In this document: positions 1-10,327 of the stretch, piece by piece
Position numbering within the stretch: position 1 is the first letter of the stretch
Layout: each line of letters opens with the position of its first letter
Assembly (NCBI RefSeq): GCF_002356555.2
Contig: NZ_AP017372.2
Coordinates: 1,302,001-1,366,000, forward strand
DNA from: Halorhodospira halochloris
Lineage (GTDB): Bacteria; Pseudomonadota; Gammaproteobacteria; Nitrococcales; Halorhodospiraceae
DNA length: 64,000 bases
Reading direction: 5' to 3'
The notes under the pieces: generated by a model
What the model was told of the DNA's origin: nothing
Database searches by the model: none
The model's input: only the letters and a program-made list of their open reading frames with translations
Position numbers and translations under genes: made by a program

Positions 1-2
1 AT

Positions 3-617
3 GAGGAGAAACTTGCCGCCGTTAGTGCCGCCGAGCTGCGCCGGGGAGCTCGCGTGATGCATTACGACGGTCTTTATGAGGCAGCAGATGCGGCCTTGGA
101 ACGTGCTTGTAGTGCCCTGCGGGGTGATTCCCAAAGTGAGCAGGGTGACGGCGAGCAATTTGCGGGGTTGCCGGAGCCGGTCGAGGAGCTGGCGGATGTT
201 ATGGCGATTCGAGTTGCCTGCGCCTCCAATTCAGCGGCGAATCTCGATGGCCACTACGGCTCTTGTGCCCGCTTCTTGGTCTTCCAGGTTCTGCCCGGCG
301 AGGCGCGGTTGATCGATGTGCGTTCGACAGCTGAGGTTGCCAGCGGTGTTGCTCGAACCGAAAAGAGTGCGGCCCGCGCTGCGCTCATCAATGACTGCCA
401 TATTCTCTACTGCTGCTCGATTGGCCCGCCGGCGGCGGCCAAGGTAGTCAGGGCCGGATTGATGCCGGTTAAGCGTGCCGATGGTGGCAGCGCGCCGGAG
501 CTTATGGCGGATTTGGCTGACATGCTCACCAGCAATCCCCCGCCGTGGCTGGCTAAGCTGCTGGGCCATGAACAGCAATCGCGGGTTCGCTATGCCGATT
601 TTGCCGGCACCAGTTAG
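3..617 (+). CDS. NifY/NafY-type FeMo-cofactor-binding protein, 5' end outside window
   Basis: The frame is open from base 3, so the protein probably begins upstream; the first in-window start codons are GTG 54 and ATG 57. Roughly residues 65-160 of the visible product form a dinitrogenase iron-molybdenum cofactor-binding domain: a strand-rich start (IRVACAS), the signature DGHYGSCARFLVFQV, and a later ARAALINDCHILYCCSIG segment with GPPAAAKVVRAG. Members of this family (NifX, NifY, NafY) hold FeMo-co or its precursor, or escort apo-dinitrogenase, in the cytoplasm. An N-terminal helical region before the cofactor domain and the conserved C-terminal tail PPPWLAKLLG favour NifY/NafY over the shorter NifX. 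It is followed by a nif-type ferredoxin and faces nifEN, which fits the end of a nifHDK operon lying to the left (inference). Confidence 0.8.
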   Translation, partial: EEKLAAVSAAELRRGARVMHYDGLYEAADAALERACSALRGDSQSEQGDGEQFAGLPEPVEELADVMAIRVACASNSAANLDGHYGSCARFLVFQVLPGEARLIDVRSTAEVASGVARTEKSAARAALINDCHILYCCSIGPPAAAKVVRAGLMPVKRADGGSAPELMADLADMLTSNPPPWLAKLLGHEQQSRVRYADFAGTS

Positions 618-625
618 CAACACAA

Positions 626-650
626 CAGCGGCTGGGTTGCTCAGCCGCTG
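626..650 (+). other. Intercistronic hairpin between NifY-like gene and ferredoxin gene
   Basis: A 9-bp perfect inverted repeat (CAGCGGCTG / CAGCCGCTG) with a 7-base loop starts 8 bases after the upstream stop codon. No T-run follows, so it looks like an mRNA-stabilising or partial-attenuation hairpin rather than a strong terminator. Confidence 0.4.
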
Positions 651-708
651 TGGAACTCAACCTTGATACCACAAAAATTCTTGTTTACTAGTGCGGAGGA
701 AGATTTGT

Positions 709-993
709 ATGGCTAGAGCTAAATTGACATTTCAGGATATCAACTTAACCGTTAACGCCCCGGTTGGCTCGCGAGTAGTAGAGCTATCCGATAAGGTCGG
801 TTCGGGCATAGCTTACGGCTGCCGCGAAGGCGATTGCGGAACTTGCTTGATGACAGTAGTTGAGGGGATGGAGAACCTCAGTGAGCCCTCGTCGGTAGAG
901 AAGAAGCTGCTTAAGGAGAATGTCGCCGGTAAGAATGACAGAGTCGCCTGTCAGGCCCAAATACTCGGTGATGTGACGGTAAAACCAGCCTGA
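709..993 (+). CDS. nif-associated [2Fe-2S] ferredoxin
   Basis: This 94-residue protein is a plant/adrenodoxin-like [2Fe-2S] ferredoxin. The cluster ligands are visible as CREGDCGTC around residues 38-46 plus a distal Cys in RVACQAQ near residue 82. It is probably a cytoplasmic electron carrier linked to nitrogenase or cofactor assembly, as for FdxD/FeSII-type ferredoxins of nif clusters; which partner it serves cannot be read from the sequence. The start chosen is ATG 709, preceded by GGAGGA at 695-700; an in-frame GTG at 691 lies upstream of that ribosome site and is less likely. It is codirectional with the NifY-like gene and ends at a hairpin before convergent nifN. Confidence 0.85.
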   Translation: MARAKLTFQDINLTVNAPVGSRVVELSDKVGSGIAYGCREGDCGTCLMTVVEGMENLSEPSSVEKKLLKENVAGKNDRVACQAQILGDVTVKPA

Positions 994-1008
994 TCTCAGC
1001 TATCTTGT

Positions 1009-1044
1009 AAAGGCCTTGGTTCCAGGAATGGTGCCAAGGCCTTT
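1009..1044. terminator. Hairpin terminator after ferredoxin gene
   Basis: An 11-bp perfect stem (AAAGGCCTTGG / CCAAGGCCTTT) closes a 14-base loop 16 bases after the ferredoxin stop codon. The flanking A and T residues could let it work in both directions between convergent operons. The next 230 bases (1045-1277) hold no convincing gene; a short plus-strand stretch reads loosely like a transposase fragment but is too weak to call. Confidence 0.6.
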
Positions 1045-1277
1045 ATCATCCGATCCCTGCCCAAATCGACTGCGCATGGATAGTACTCTGCTGGGCAGCA
1101 ACCTCTGGCTACCTGCAACCGCTTACAAACGATCTGAGACCTGTCAGGACGAAAGGCTCAACCTCATTGTCGATGTCCAGATCGACCCCGCCACTGCCGC
1201 CGACAACAGCTACCTCCAAGAGGCGGTCACGAACAGCGAACAGACCCGGGGCAGTAGGTGGCGCAGGGGAAGCTCTG

Positions 1278-1410
1278 AAACCTTCTCCTGAGCTACTGTG
1301 GCTGCCCCGAAGTGGAGGACGCCGTGAATCCATCCCTGGAGGCTTCATGGCGCCACCCCTGGCGCCAAGACCTCCACTCCGGGGCAGCCACAGTAGCTCT
1401 AGGAAAGGTT
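1278..1410. repeat. Large palindromic repeat, copy 1 (core orientation A)
   Basis: One of six related intergenic palindromes in the window. The core runs from GTGGAGGACGCCGTGAATCC through GGCGCCAAGACCTCCAC. The outer arms here read ...GAGCTACTGTGGCTGCCCC and its near-exact reverse complement GGGGCAGCCACAGTAGCTC. It lies between the convergent ferredoxin and nifN genes, ending 10 bases from the nifN stop. Arms differ in sequence from those of the other copies but remain self-complementary. Confidence 0.85.
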
Positions 1411-1419
1411 ACAGAGCTA

Positions 1420-2805
1420 CTAACTAGGCTCTGCTTCCGGATGCTTGAATACAGAGCGATAAGGCTTGAGGGCAGGATGGTGCTCACGGTGCTCAAGGAG
1501 GGCATTGGCCAAATCAAAGAGCAGATCGCGACTGCCCCGATAGCCGACCCGCGAGCGGGTATGCAGGCCAAGACGCTCCCAGATCGGATACCCGTGCTGA
1601 ACTATCGGGATACCCAAGCGCTCAGCAGTGGCCGCCGCATGGCCGCTGCCGACGATAATCTCGGCCCCATTCTCGCGGGACGCCAGCTCTAGATCTTCTA
1701 AATCGCCAATCTTGACAGTGCTCGCGGCGATACCCTCGAGTCCTCTAGCGTTATCATCCGGAGCCACCAGGCTGACAATCTCCATGCCGACCGAACTTAC
1801 CAGATTACTTAACCCGGCGAGCAGATCCGCCTCACCGGCCATGCCTATCCGGCTTTGACCAAGGACTAGGTGGGTGTCGAGAAGGGCGTCCTGGAATTGC
1901 TGGCGCTGCCGCTGGATTTTGCGTGGGACGGCGCGCCCGCTAATCTCGCGCAGGGCCATTATCAAACGGTCGGTTTGCTGCATGCCCATAATGTGATCGA
2001 AGCGAATATCGGGCACCCCTGTGCGGTTGGTGAGCAGATCCGCTGCGGCATACAAGGACGAACCGATCACAATGGTTGCTGCAGCGTTGCCGCACTCATC
2101 GAGTGACTCTACCGCGGTACCAGCAGTGGTCAACGGGTCAAACTCACACGCTTCTAGGTGACCGTCGAGCGATGCGCTTAAATCGGGTATGGCTACCGGC
2201 TCTAGGCCAAAGGCACTAATCAACTCCAGCAGCTCTTCCACATCACCGGGGGTCAGCGAGCTGGAGAGGAGTAAATTAACCCGCCGTGAAGATTTGCCTG
2301 GGCGGGTTCTGGCGAAGGCTGTATTGGGCAGAGTGGCATCGAGGATAGCGGTTAGCGTGGCGGCATAACCACTCTCCAAGCTGCCGGTAAAATCGGCTGT
2401 GTTAACCGGCACTATGGTAGTGGTGGCGGCTAGTTCGGGGTTATTGCGGCGAAAGTCCTTGACTAGGCGCTCGATATCAGTCCCGGCCGTTTCGGTAAGG
2501 CCGGTGGTGAGCACGGTAATCAGGCTCGGTGAGTTTTTGGTGCAGATCGTGTGCAGCGCCTGCTCAATGTTCTCATCAGCCCCCATGATGGCGCTGGTTT
2601 TATCCACCGCGCTGCTTTGCAACGGGATAGGTTCATTGAAGTGGCGGACAAAATAGACCTTGCCGAAGGCGGTGCACCCTTGTGAACCATGTAGAAGTGG
2701 CATGGCGCGGCAAAAGCCGAGGGTGGCGAGGCTGCCGCCGAGGGGTTGACTGGCCTTAAGGGGGTTAACGGTCAGCGCTTTAGTACGGTGTTCTATGCTG
2801 GGCAT
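1420..2805 (-). CDS. nifN: Nitrogenase FeMo-cofactor biosynthesis protein NifN
   Basis: The 461-residue product is in the size range of NifN and belongs to the nitrogenase component 1/oxidoreductase family. Near the N-terminus it shows NPLKASQPLGGSLATLGF followed by LLHGSQGCTAF, the NifK/NifN-type signature with a cluster-ligand Cys. Later segments such as IVGSGHAAATAERLGIP match the C-terminal Rossmann-like domain. NifN pairs with NifE as a cytoplasmic heterotetramer on which the NifB-derived iron-sulfur core matures to FeMo-co. It begins 3 bases after the nifE stop, so the two are almost certainly translated from one mRNA. There is no sign of damage. Confidence 0.95.
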   Translation of the reverse strand: MPSIEHRTKALTVNPLKASQPLGGSLATLGFCRAMPLLHGSQGCTAFGKVYFVRHFNEPIPLQSSAVDKTSAIMGADENIEQALHTICTKNSPSLITVLTTGLTETAGTDIERLVKDFRRNNPELAATTTIVPVNTADFTGSLESGYAATLTAILDATLPNTAFARTRPGKSSRRVNLLLSSSLTPGDVEELLELISAFGLEPVAIPDLSASLDGHLEACEFDPLTTAGTAVESLDECGNAAATIVIGSSLYAAADLLTNRTGVPDIRFDHIMGMQQTDRLIMALREISGRAVPRKIQRQRQQFQDALLDTHLVLGQSRIGMAGEADLLAGLSNLVSSVGMEIVSLVAPDDNARGLEGIAASTVKIGDLEDLELASRENGAEIIVGSGHAAATAERLGIPIVQHGYPIWERLGLHTRSRVGYRGSRDLLFDLANALLEHREHHPALKPYRSVFKHPEAEPS

Positions 2806-2808
2806 CGT

Positions 2809-4266
2809 TTAGGCCTCTTCATGTTTAGCTGTGGTAACGCCCTGCCGAGGCATATCCCAGGGCGCCGGCTCACGAACTTGCGGCCATATCGGGCTGTCTA
2901 TGGTCAGGCAAAGCTGCCGGGCTAGCTCAATCATCCCTTCATAACCGGCATAGGCGTGGGGGCGCTCCTGGTTGATATCGAGAAAGGGGATGCGCGCCTT
3001 AAGGGCGGTGTACATATTCCGGCCTCCGGCTATGAGGACATCGGCCTGCTGCTCTTTGAATGTGTCGATGAGCAATTGCGGTCCACCACTGTCGAGCATC
3101 CGGGTCTGTTCGCCCATCAGCTGACGTATCCGCTCCTTGTCAGCATCAGTCGATTTGCGCGTGCCGGTAGCCACTACCTGCATGCCTAGATCCTGCAGCG
3201 CTGAGACTATCGACCAGCTCTTTACTCCGCCGGTATAGAGCAAAGCCCGTTTGCCTTTAAGTCGCTCGCGCCAAGGCTCAAGGGCCTCACTGACCCGTGC
3301 CTCCTCACGCGCGATAAGCTCTTCGGTGCGCTGCGCTAGATCTGGATCGTCGAGCAGATGGGCGAAGTTGCGCAGCGCCGCTGAGGTATCGGCTACGCCG
3401 TAAAAACTGCCTTCAAAGTAGTTGGTGCCGTAATCCTGCTTGAGCCGTTCAGCGACATTCATCATCGCCTTTGAGCAAACCACCATGTTTGCTTGACTAC
3501 GATGCAAGGTCTGAATCTCGTGAAAGCGTGAATCCCCCGAGATATTGGCAAGCAAGCGCAGCCCTAGCTCATCGAAAAGGGGGGTTACGTGCCATAGCTC
3601 GCCGGCGATGTTGAACTCACCGATCATGCCGATATCGTGTACCTTTATGCCGGGGCGCTGGGCTGATGGTGCGACCGGTTCCGGTTCACGGGTGCCGATG
3701 ACGTGATCGATGAGGGTAGCGCCGGCGATACGATTGCCGTAGTTCTTAGCGCCATAAAAGCCGGCGCAATCAACCGGCACAACCGGCAGCCCATAGTCAC
3801 GTTCGGCATCACGGCAGACGGTATCTATATCCTGTCCGCTCAAGGCAGGTACGCAGGTGGTGTAGACGAAGACCGCAGCCGGTTTATAATGGTGCACGGC
3901 GTGGCTGATTGCCTCATACAGGCGCGGCTCACCGTGGCCCATAATAAGGCTTTGCTCATCGATATCCGTGGTCATGCCGATACGCCAGAGCGTCGGCCCG
4001 GTAGAGCGGGTGCCGCGGTTATCCCAGGAACTACCGGCACAGGCAATAGGGCCGTGGACGATATGGGCGGCGTCTGCTATTGGGAGCAGCGCTATCTGTG
4101 CACCATCGAAGGCGCACCCGCCGGCTGTTGCACCAGGTTGGGGCTTCGGGCAGGCGCCCTTTTTGCACCCAGACTTGGGATCGCTGCGGGGTTTGGCTGA
4201 TGAGTCGGGCGATGTGCTCTCCCGCTTAGTGAGGCTGTCATCGGTGGCTGCTTCCTCGGTTGGCAT
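2809..4266 (-). CDS. nifE: Nitrogenase FeMo-cofactor biosynthesis protein NifE
   Basis: The product is about 485 residues when started at ATG 4266, which has AAGGTAAG about 8 bases upstream; the frame is open further to a TTG at 4338, but that lies inside the proposed sigma-54 promoter. After an extended Ser/Lys-rich N-terminus come CKKGACPKP, then [20 protein letters not shown] and [14 protein letters not shown], the P-cluster-like ligand region of NifD/Nif[16 protein letters not shown] and [11 protein letters not shown] are further family motifs. NifE with NifN forms the scaffold for FeMo-co maturation. The N-terminal extension is longer than in many NifE proteins. The operon runs nifE-nifN and converges on the NifY-like/ferredoxin operon. 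Confidence 0.95.
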   Translation of the reverse strand: MPTEEAATDDSLTKRESTSPDSSAKPRSDPKSGCKKGACPKPQPGATAGGCAFDGAQIALLPIADAAHIVHGPIACAGSSWDNRGTRSTGPTLWRIGMTTDIDEQSLIMGHGEPRLYEAISHAVHHYKPAAVFVYTTCVPALSGQDIDTVCRDAERDYGLPVVPVDCAGFYGAKNYGNRIAGATLIDHVIGTREPEPVAPSAQRPGIKVHDIGMIGEFNIAGELWHVTPLFDELGLRLLANISGDSRFHEIQTLHRSQANMVVCSKAMMNVAERLKQDYGTNYFEGSFYGVADTSAALRNFAHLLDDPDLAQRTEELIAREEARVSEALEPWRERLKGKRALLYTGGVKSWSIVSALQDLGMQVVATGTRKSTDADKERIRQLMGEQTRMLDSGGPQLLIDTFKEQQADVLIAGGRNMYTALKARIPFLDINQERPHAYAGYEGMIELARQLCLTIDSPIWPQVREPAPWDMPRQGVTTAKHEEA

Positions 4267-4333
4267 GACTATCTTACCTTTTGAGCTTGTTGCATGTCCG
4301 GGGCTGGTTGTGCCCCATGGTTTTAATGATTTC

Positions 4334-4349
4334 TGCAAGTAGCGTGCCG
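4334..4349 (-). promoter_or_regulatory. Sigma-54 (-24/-12) promoter for nifEN
   Basis: On the minus strand the sequence CGGCACGCTACTTGCA matches the RpoN consensus TGGCACG-N4-TTGCA with one mismatch, including the critical GC and the correct spacing. It sits about 70 bases upstream of the chosen nifE ATG. This fits NifA-dependent control, but no TGT-N10-ACA NifA site was found up to 4700. Confidence 0.7.
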
Positions 4350-4384
4350 CACGGTTTGGCTCGCCTCGGCAGAGTCTTAGCGAC

Positions 4385-4568
4385 GTTGAAGCCCCCGGGT
4401 GGGGGGATTCTCAAACATCCCCTGAGTCAATTGGTTGCCCCGGTGTGGAGGACGCCGTGAATCCACCCCTGGAGGCTTCATGGCGCCATCCCTGGCGCCA
4501 AGACCTCCACACCGGGGAAATCCAATTGGCTCAGGGGATGTTTGAGAGGTGCCCCCTGGTGCTTCAAC
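4385..4568. repeat. Large palindromic repeat, copy 2 (core orientation A)
   Basis: The core is the same as in copy 1. The inner arms pair TCTCAAACATCCCCTGAG with CTCAGGGGATGTTTGAGA and CAATTGG with CCAATTGG. A further outer pair, GTTGAAGC at 4385 and GCTTCAAC at 4561, extends the fold to about 184 bp. It lies upstream of nifE, between it and the lpxR-like gene. Beyond it, 4569-4850 holds no gene; TAGTTGGCAATACT near 4605 resembles the outer repeat of copy 3. Confidence 0.85.
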
Positions 4569-4850
4569 AGCCACATCCTTACAGCCGAAACCCCTTATGT
4601 ATGCTAGTTGGCAATACTGCCTGAAAGGCTGCTAGAGGCTTGTGAGCGCTTTAGGTTTGTTCAGGAATTCCGATAACTAGAGAAGGGCGCGAATATTTGG
4701 TCGACCAAGGGCAGGGATCGCAGGGTCCGCCTCTACTTGGCCTATCTTTACGGCTCGGGTGGATTTGGGCTGGGTGACTTAACAGAGGCATTAGAAGCTT
4801 TCCCCGGGTGCTGCAAGCACATGATCAATCATGATGGATTAAGGGATCTA

Positions 4851-5876
4851 ATGAGTAGCAACCGTAGCTGCTTTTTGGGACGATTTTTTATTAGAGTCGT
4901 TCTGCTTTGTGCGGTGTTGATTACGACTCTTGCCTATGCCGGATTGGTTACGGCGGGGAATAGGAGTATCTCCGTAACCCACGAAAACGATATGTTCACC
5001 GGGCGGGATCATTACTACACTGCTGGTAGTAGTATTACATGGTACGGTCAGCGGCGCCGACATATAGGCATTGCCGATCAGATCGCTGCCGCTTTGCCGG
5101 CATTCCCGCTCGCTGGTACCCGGCGGTTGGCGATGTCTGTGGGACATAAGATGTATACGGCTGAAGATATAGAGGAGGATAACCCTCCTGAAGATGATCG
5201 GCCTTACGCTGGCTGGGCATATTTGAGTTCGAGTCTTATTGTCGAGTCTGGGTGGCGGCAGAGCATAGCCGACGTAAGTGTTGGTGTTGTTGGGCCGACG
5301 GCACAGGGTCATGAGGTGCAACGTGCCGTTCACGATCAGATCGATGCATCTCCCGAGCCCCAGGGTTGGGATTATCAGCTACATGATGAAGTGGGTGTGG
5401 TGGGCCGCTACACCGATCGCTATCGGGCCCGGTTGGTGTTTGGTTCTGGTAGAGGAGTGAACTGGGGTTTGGATATTATACCGGGCTGGACGCTGTGGGC
5501 CGGGAATGTCTATACCGCCGCTGAGGCTGAGCTAATAGTACGCTTCGGGGCGAACCTACCAGACGATTACGGCGGCCCGATATTCCATCCGGTCACCAAC
5601 CCGGAGAGCTTCTTTCGGCCCAATCGCGGCGGTTGGTACGTCTACGCCCGCGGGGTGAGAAGGCTCGTTGCGCATAATATCTTTCTCGACGGTAATACTG
5701 TCAGGGATAGCCGCGAGACTGAGAAAGAGCGCTATGTGAATCAGTTATATGCCGGTATTGCCTTCCACGGGCCTAGAATGAGGGTCAGTGCCACATATTC
5801 TATGCCGGAGCACGAATTTGTTGCGCAGCAGGAGAACGACCCATACTGGGCAATGCAAGCTAGCTGGGCGTTTTAG
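4851..5876 (+). CDS. LpxR-family outer-membrane lipid A deacylase-like protein
   Basis: The 341-residue product matches the LpxR (DUF2219) family of outer-membrane beta-barrel enzymes that remove the 3'-acyloxyacyl chain of lipid A in a Ca2+-dependent reaction. A signal peptide is visible (FFIRVVLLCAVLITTLAYAG). Motifs typical of the family are THENDMFTGRDHYYTAGSSI near the mature N-terminus and DDRPYAGWAYL in the middle, and the chain ends in an aromatic residue (QASWAF), as expected for a barrel protein. ATG 4851 is preferred to an upstream TTG at 4737 because it directly precedes the signal peptide and has AAGGGA upstream. The next gene begins 5 bases after its stop, so the two are probably cotranscribed. 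Confidence 0.8.
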   Translation: MSSNRSCFLGRFFIRVVLLCAVLITTLAYAGLVTAGNRSISVTHENDMFTGRDHYYTAGSSITWYGQRRRHIGIADQIAAALPAFPLAGTRRLAMSVGHKMYTAEDIEEDNPPEDDRPYAGWAYLSSSLIVESGWRQSIADVSVGVVGPTAQGHEVQRAVHDQIDASPEPQGWDYQLHDEVGVVGRYTDRYRARLVFGSGRGVNWGLDIIPGWTLWAGNVYTAAEAELIVRFGANLPDDYGGPIFHPVTNPESFFRPNRGGWYVYARGVRRLVAHNIFLDGNTVRDSRETEKERYVNQLYAGIAFHGPRMRVSATYSMPEHEFVAQQENDPYWAMQASWAF

Positions 5877-5881
5877 GGCAT

Positions 5882-8617
5882 ATGGGTATGGACGATTATT
5901 GTCCGACAGTGCGGGTTTCGACCGGCTTAGAGGGTCTGGATGAGGTCCTTGATAGCCTGCGCATCGGTGATAACGTGGTCTGGCGCGTCGAGGATCTGGC
6001 CGATTACCGGCGCTTCATCCGCCCCTTTGTCGACGCTGCTAAGCAACAGGGGCGCTCGATTATCTACCTGCGCTACGGCCAGCACGAACCTTTCTTGACT
6101 GATGAGCCCAACGTCAGGGTAGTGGATATTGATGCGTTGGGCGGCTTCGAGGGATTTACCCGCGAGGTCTATCAGCTCATCAGCGATCACGGCAGTGGCG
6201 CCTTCTACGTCTGCGATTGTCTCTCTGATCTGCTAGAGGCGTGGGCAACCGATTATATGGTCGGCAATTTTTTCCGTGTCGTTTGTCCATATCTGTTTGA
6301 GTTGGACACAGTTGCCTATTTTGCCCTGCTACCGCAACGCCACTCGCACACGACACTCGCGCGGATTCGTGCCACCACCCAGGTGATGATTGACGTGCGC
6401 TGCTCAGCCGAGGAGCTGCATGTGCAGCCGGTAAAGGTGTGGCAGCGATATTCACCAACCATGTTTCTGCCCCACCGTTGGCTTGATGATCAGTTTGTGC
6501 CGGTTATTGATAGTCACGATGCCACCCGGCTGCAGGCTGAGCTTGAGCGGCGCCATCAAAGCCAGCGCCAGCGCCGCTTGCTCGATTACTGGGATCGACT
6601 ATTCCTAGAGGCTACCGAGGTTATCGCTTCGCGTGCTCAGCCTCACCGGCAGGATCCGCGTCTGGGCGAGCGTTACGAGCAGGTCAAAGAGCGCATCCTC
6701 AATGTTCTGGTCAGCCGCGATGCGCGCATTCGCGACTTGGCAAGCCGGTACTTGGAGCTGGAAGATTTGCTCGCAGTAAGGGCCAGGATGGTAAGTAGCG
6801 GGACAATTGGTGGCAAGGCTGTCGGCATGTTGCTGGCGCGCAAGATTCTGCAGTATGAAGGCGCGCAGCAGATAGGCACGCGTCTGGAGCCGCACGACTC
6901 TCACTATCTGGGCTCGGATGCTTACTACGCCTATATAGTCCATAACGGCTGGTGGCCGATACTTATGCGTCAGCGCTGTGCTGGCGAGTACTACAGTGCT
7001 GGCAGAGAGCTTCACCAAGCTATGCTCAGTGGTGAGATGCCGCCGGAGATCCGCACTGAGCTGGAACGGCTACTCGATCACTACGGTCAGTACCCGATAT
7101 TGGTGCGCTCGAGCAGCTTGCATGAAGACGGCTTTGATAACGCCTTTGCGGGTAAGTATGAGAGCATCTTTTGCGTCAATCAGGGCAGCCCGGAGCAGCG
7201 CTTGGAGCAGCTTGAGGAGGCGATAAGGCGCATCTACGCCTCTACCATGAGCGAGGACGCCCTAGTCTATAGGATGCAACGCGGCCTGGCTGATCAGGAA
7301 GAACCGATGGCGCTACTGCTGCAGCGGGTCAACGGTCGCTATCATGGCAAGTATTACTTCCCGGATGCTGCTGCGGTAGGGATCTCGCGCAATATCTTCG
7401 TTTGGGATAGCGATATGGATCCGAGCGCCGGTATGCTGCGCTTGGTGATGGGATTGGGTACGCGGGCGGTGGATAGAATAGGCGGCGATCACGCCTGCGT
7501 TGTAGGCCTCGATCAGCCGTCTAAACGGCCATTTCGAGACCGTGATGATCTCTACCGTTTCTCGCAGCACCAAGTTGATGTTCTGGATGTTGCGGCCAAT
7601 GAGCTAGCCACCCTCAGCCTGCGCGATTTGACTAAGTCTGATGATGACCTGCCGTTAAGTAGGTTAGCCGAGTTCGACCGCCGAGCCAGCGCCCAGGCAA
7701 AGTCAATGGGCGATACCAGCGCGGTGTGGCGGTTGACATTCACGCCACTGTTGCGTGATAAGGGCTTTGTCGATCTGGCTCGATCGATACTGCGCACGCT
7801 GGAGGAGGCCTACGAGCATCCGGTCGACATTGAATTGACCATCCATTTCGATGCCGATGGCAATAGTTTCGTAAACCTGGTCCAGTGCCGGCCTTTGCCT
7901 ACCTTGGGCAGCGCAATCCCGCGGCCAATGCCGGCTGAACTGCCTCCGGCGCAGCTATTTTTTGCCACCCAAGGCCACTTTATGGGCGGTAATATAGATT
8001 TGAATATTGAGCGTGTAGTACACGTCGATGGGCATAAATATAGCCAGCTAAGTACCTCGCAAAAATATCAGGTTGCCCGCATTGTAGGCGCAATAAACCG
8101 CTCTTTAGTGACTGGCTTTGATGATCGAAACAGGTCTGCGCCGAGATCTATTAGCGTAGAAGCAGAAGCGGGTGCAGGCGTGGATCCGGAAGCGAGGCTG
8201 TTATTGATCGGCCCGGGGCGCTGGGGCACAAGCTCACCAGAGCTCGGTGTGCCGGTTCGCTTTGCCGATATCAACAACGTCGCCGCTCTTGTCGAGGTGG
8301 CTGAACTAGGCGGCGATCTGATCCCCGATCTCTCCTACGGCTCGCACTTTTTCCAAGACCTGGTCGAGTCGGGGATTGCCTATATAGCACTTTTCCCAGC
8401 CGATAGCGATACAACCTATAATCCGCACTGGCTAGAAGAGGGGGCTGCTGCGTGTCGGCAGGAACTGCCCCTCGATGCCTCGGCGCATGAGCCGGTTGAC
8501 CCAGAAGTGGCCGCGGCCATTGACTACTACGTAATCACCGACAAGACCCTGCGCCTGGTCAGCGATGTCGTCGCCCAACGCATGCTCTGTTATTTGGAAG
8601 AGCCTTCCAGTATATAG
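5882..8617 (+). CDS. PEP/pyruvate-binding (PPDK N-terminal) domain protein with KaiC-like N-terminus
   Basis: The 911-residue cytoplasmic protein has two visible parts. Residues 1 to about 210 look like a KaiC/RecA fold (STGLEGLDEVLDSLRIGDNV) but lack a Walker A glycine-lysine loop. From about residue 300 it resembles the ATP-grasp nucleotide-binding domain of pyruvate phosphate dikinase/PEP synthase: IGGKAVGMLLARK, then PILVRSSSLHEDG and AGKYESI, and the C-terminal-side NLVQCRPLP. There is no phosphohistidine swivel domain or PEP-binding barrel, so it is not a full PEP synthase. The reaction is unknown; ATP-dependent phosphotransfer is an inference from the domain. ATG 5882 or ATG 5888 could be the start. 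Its tight link to the LpxR-like gene is unusual. Confidence 0.65.
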   Translation: MGMDDYCPTVRVSTGLEGLDEVLDSLRIGDNVVWRVEDLADYRRFIRPFVDAAKQQGRSIIYLRYGQHEPFLTDEPNVRVVDIDALGGFEGFTREVYQLISDHGSGAFYVCDCLSDLLEAWATDYMVGNFFRVVCPYLFELDTVAYFALLPQRHSHTTLARIRATTQVMIDVRCSAEELHVQPVKVWQRYSPTMFLPHRWLDDQFVPVIDSHDATRLQAELERRHQSQRQRRLLDYWDRLFLEATEVIASRAQPHRQDPRLGERYEQVKERILNVLVSRDARIRDLASRYLELEDLLAVRARMVSSGTIGGKAVGMLLARKILQYEGAQQIGTRLEPHDSHYLGSDAYYAYIVHNGWWPILMRQRCAGEYYSAGRELHQAMLSGEMPPEIRTELERLLDHYGQYPILVRSSSLHEDGFDNAFAGKYESIFCVNQGSPEQRLEQLEEAIRRIYASTMSEDALVYRMQRGLADQEEPMALLLQRVNGRYHGKYYFPDAAAVGISRNIFVWDSDMDPSAGMLRLVMGLGTRAVDRIGGDHACVVGLDQPSKRPFRDRDDLYRFSQHQVDVLDVAANELATLSLRDLTKSDDDLPLSRLAEFDRRASAQAKSMGDTSAVWRLTFTPLLRDKGFVDLARSILRTLEEAYEHPVDIELTIHFDADGNSFVNLVQCRPLPTLGSAIPRPMPAELPPAQLFFATQGHFMGGNIDLNIERVVHVDGHKYSQLSTSQKYQVARIVGAINRSLVTGFDDRNRSAPRSISVEAEAGAGVDPEARLLLIGPGRWGTSSPELGVPVRFADINNVAALVEVAELGGDLIPDLSYGSHFFQDLVESGIAYIALFPADSDTTYNPHWLEEGAAACRQELPLDASAHEPVDPEVAAAIDYYVITDKTLRLVSDVVAQRMLCYLEEPSSI

Positions 8618-8627
8618 CCTACAAAGG

Positions 8628-8910
8628 TTAAGGAAAGTATTGCCAGCTATCTTTCATATAGGATCTTTGCCGCAGTAGTGCGATCGTAAAGCCTCCAGAG
8701 GGTGCTTCTAAAAAATCCCCTGAGCAAATTGGATTGCCCCGGTGTGGAGGTCTTGGCGCCAGGGATGGCGCCATGAAGCCTCCAGGGATGGATTCACGGC
8801 GTCCTCCACACCGGGGTAGCCAATTGGCTTATGGGGATTTTTTAGATGTTGCTCAGGGAGGGATTGGCGGAATCCCCCGTATAGACGCTAGCCGGCAATA
8901 CTTTCCTTAA
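8628..8910. repeat. Large palindromic repeat, copy 3 (core orientation B) nested in an outer inverted repeat
   Basis: The inner palindrome spans about 8703-8849, with CTAAAAAATCCCC on the left and GGGGATTTTTTAG on the right around the conserved core in reverse orientation. It sits inside a separate 20-bp inverted repeat: 8628-8647 (TTAAGGAAAGTATTGCCAGC) and 8891-8910, with one mismatch. The whole 283-bp unit fills the gap between the PEP-domain gene and gdhA. A-run plus stem plus T-run suggests a bidirectional terminator. Nothing else is visible in this gap. Confidence 0.85.
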
Positions 8911-10326
<1,416 letters not shown>

Positions 10327-10327
10327 A

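Noticed and set aside
1016-1291. Plus-strand ORF with a segment loosely like a DDE transposase (DERLNLIVDVQIDPATAADN)
   Set aside because: No start with a ribosome site, no catalytic motifs, and its end runs into palindrome copy 1; similarity is too weak to call even a remnant.
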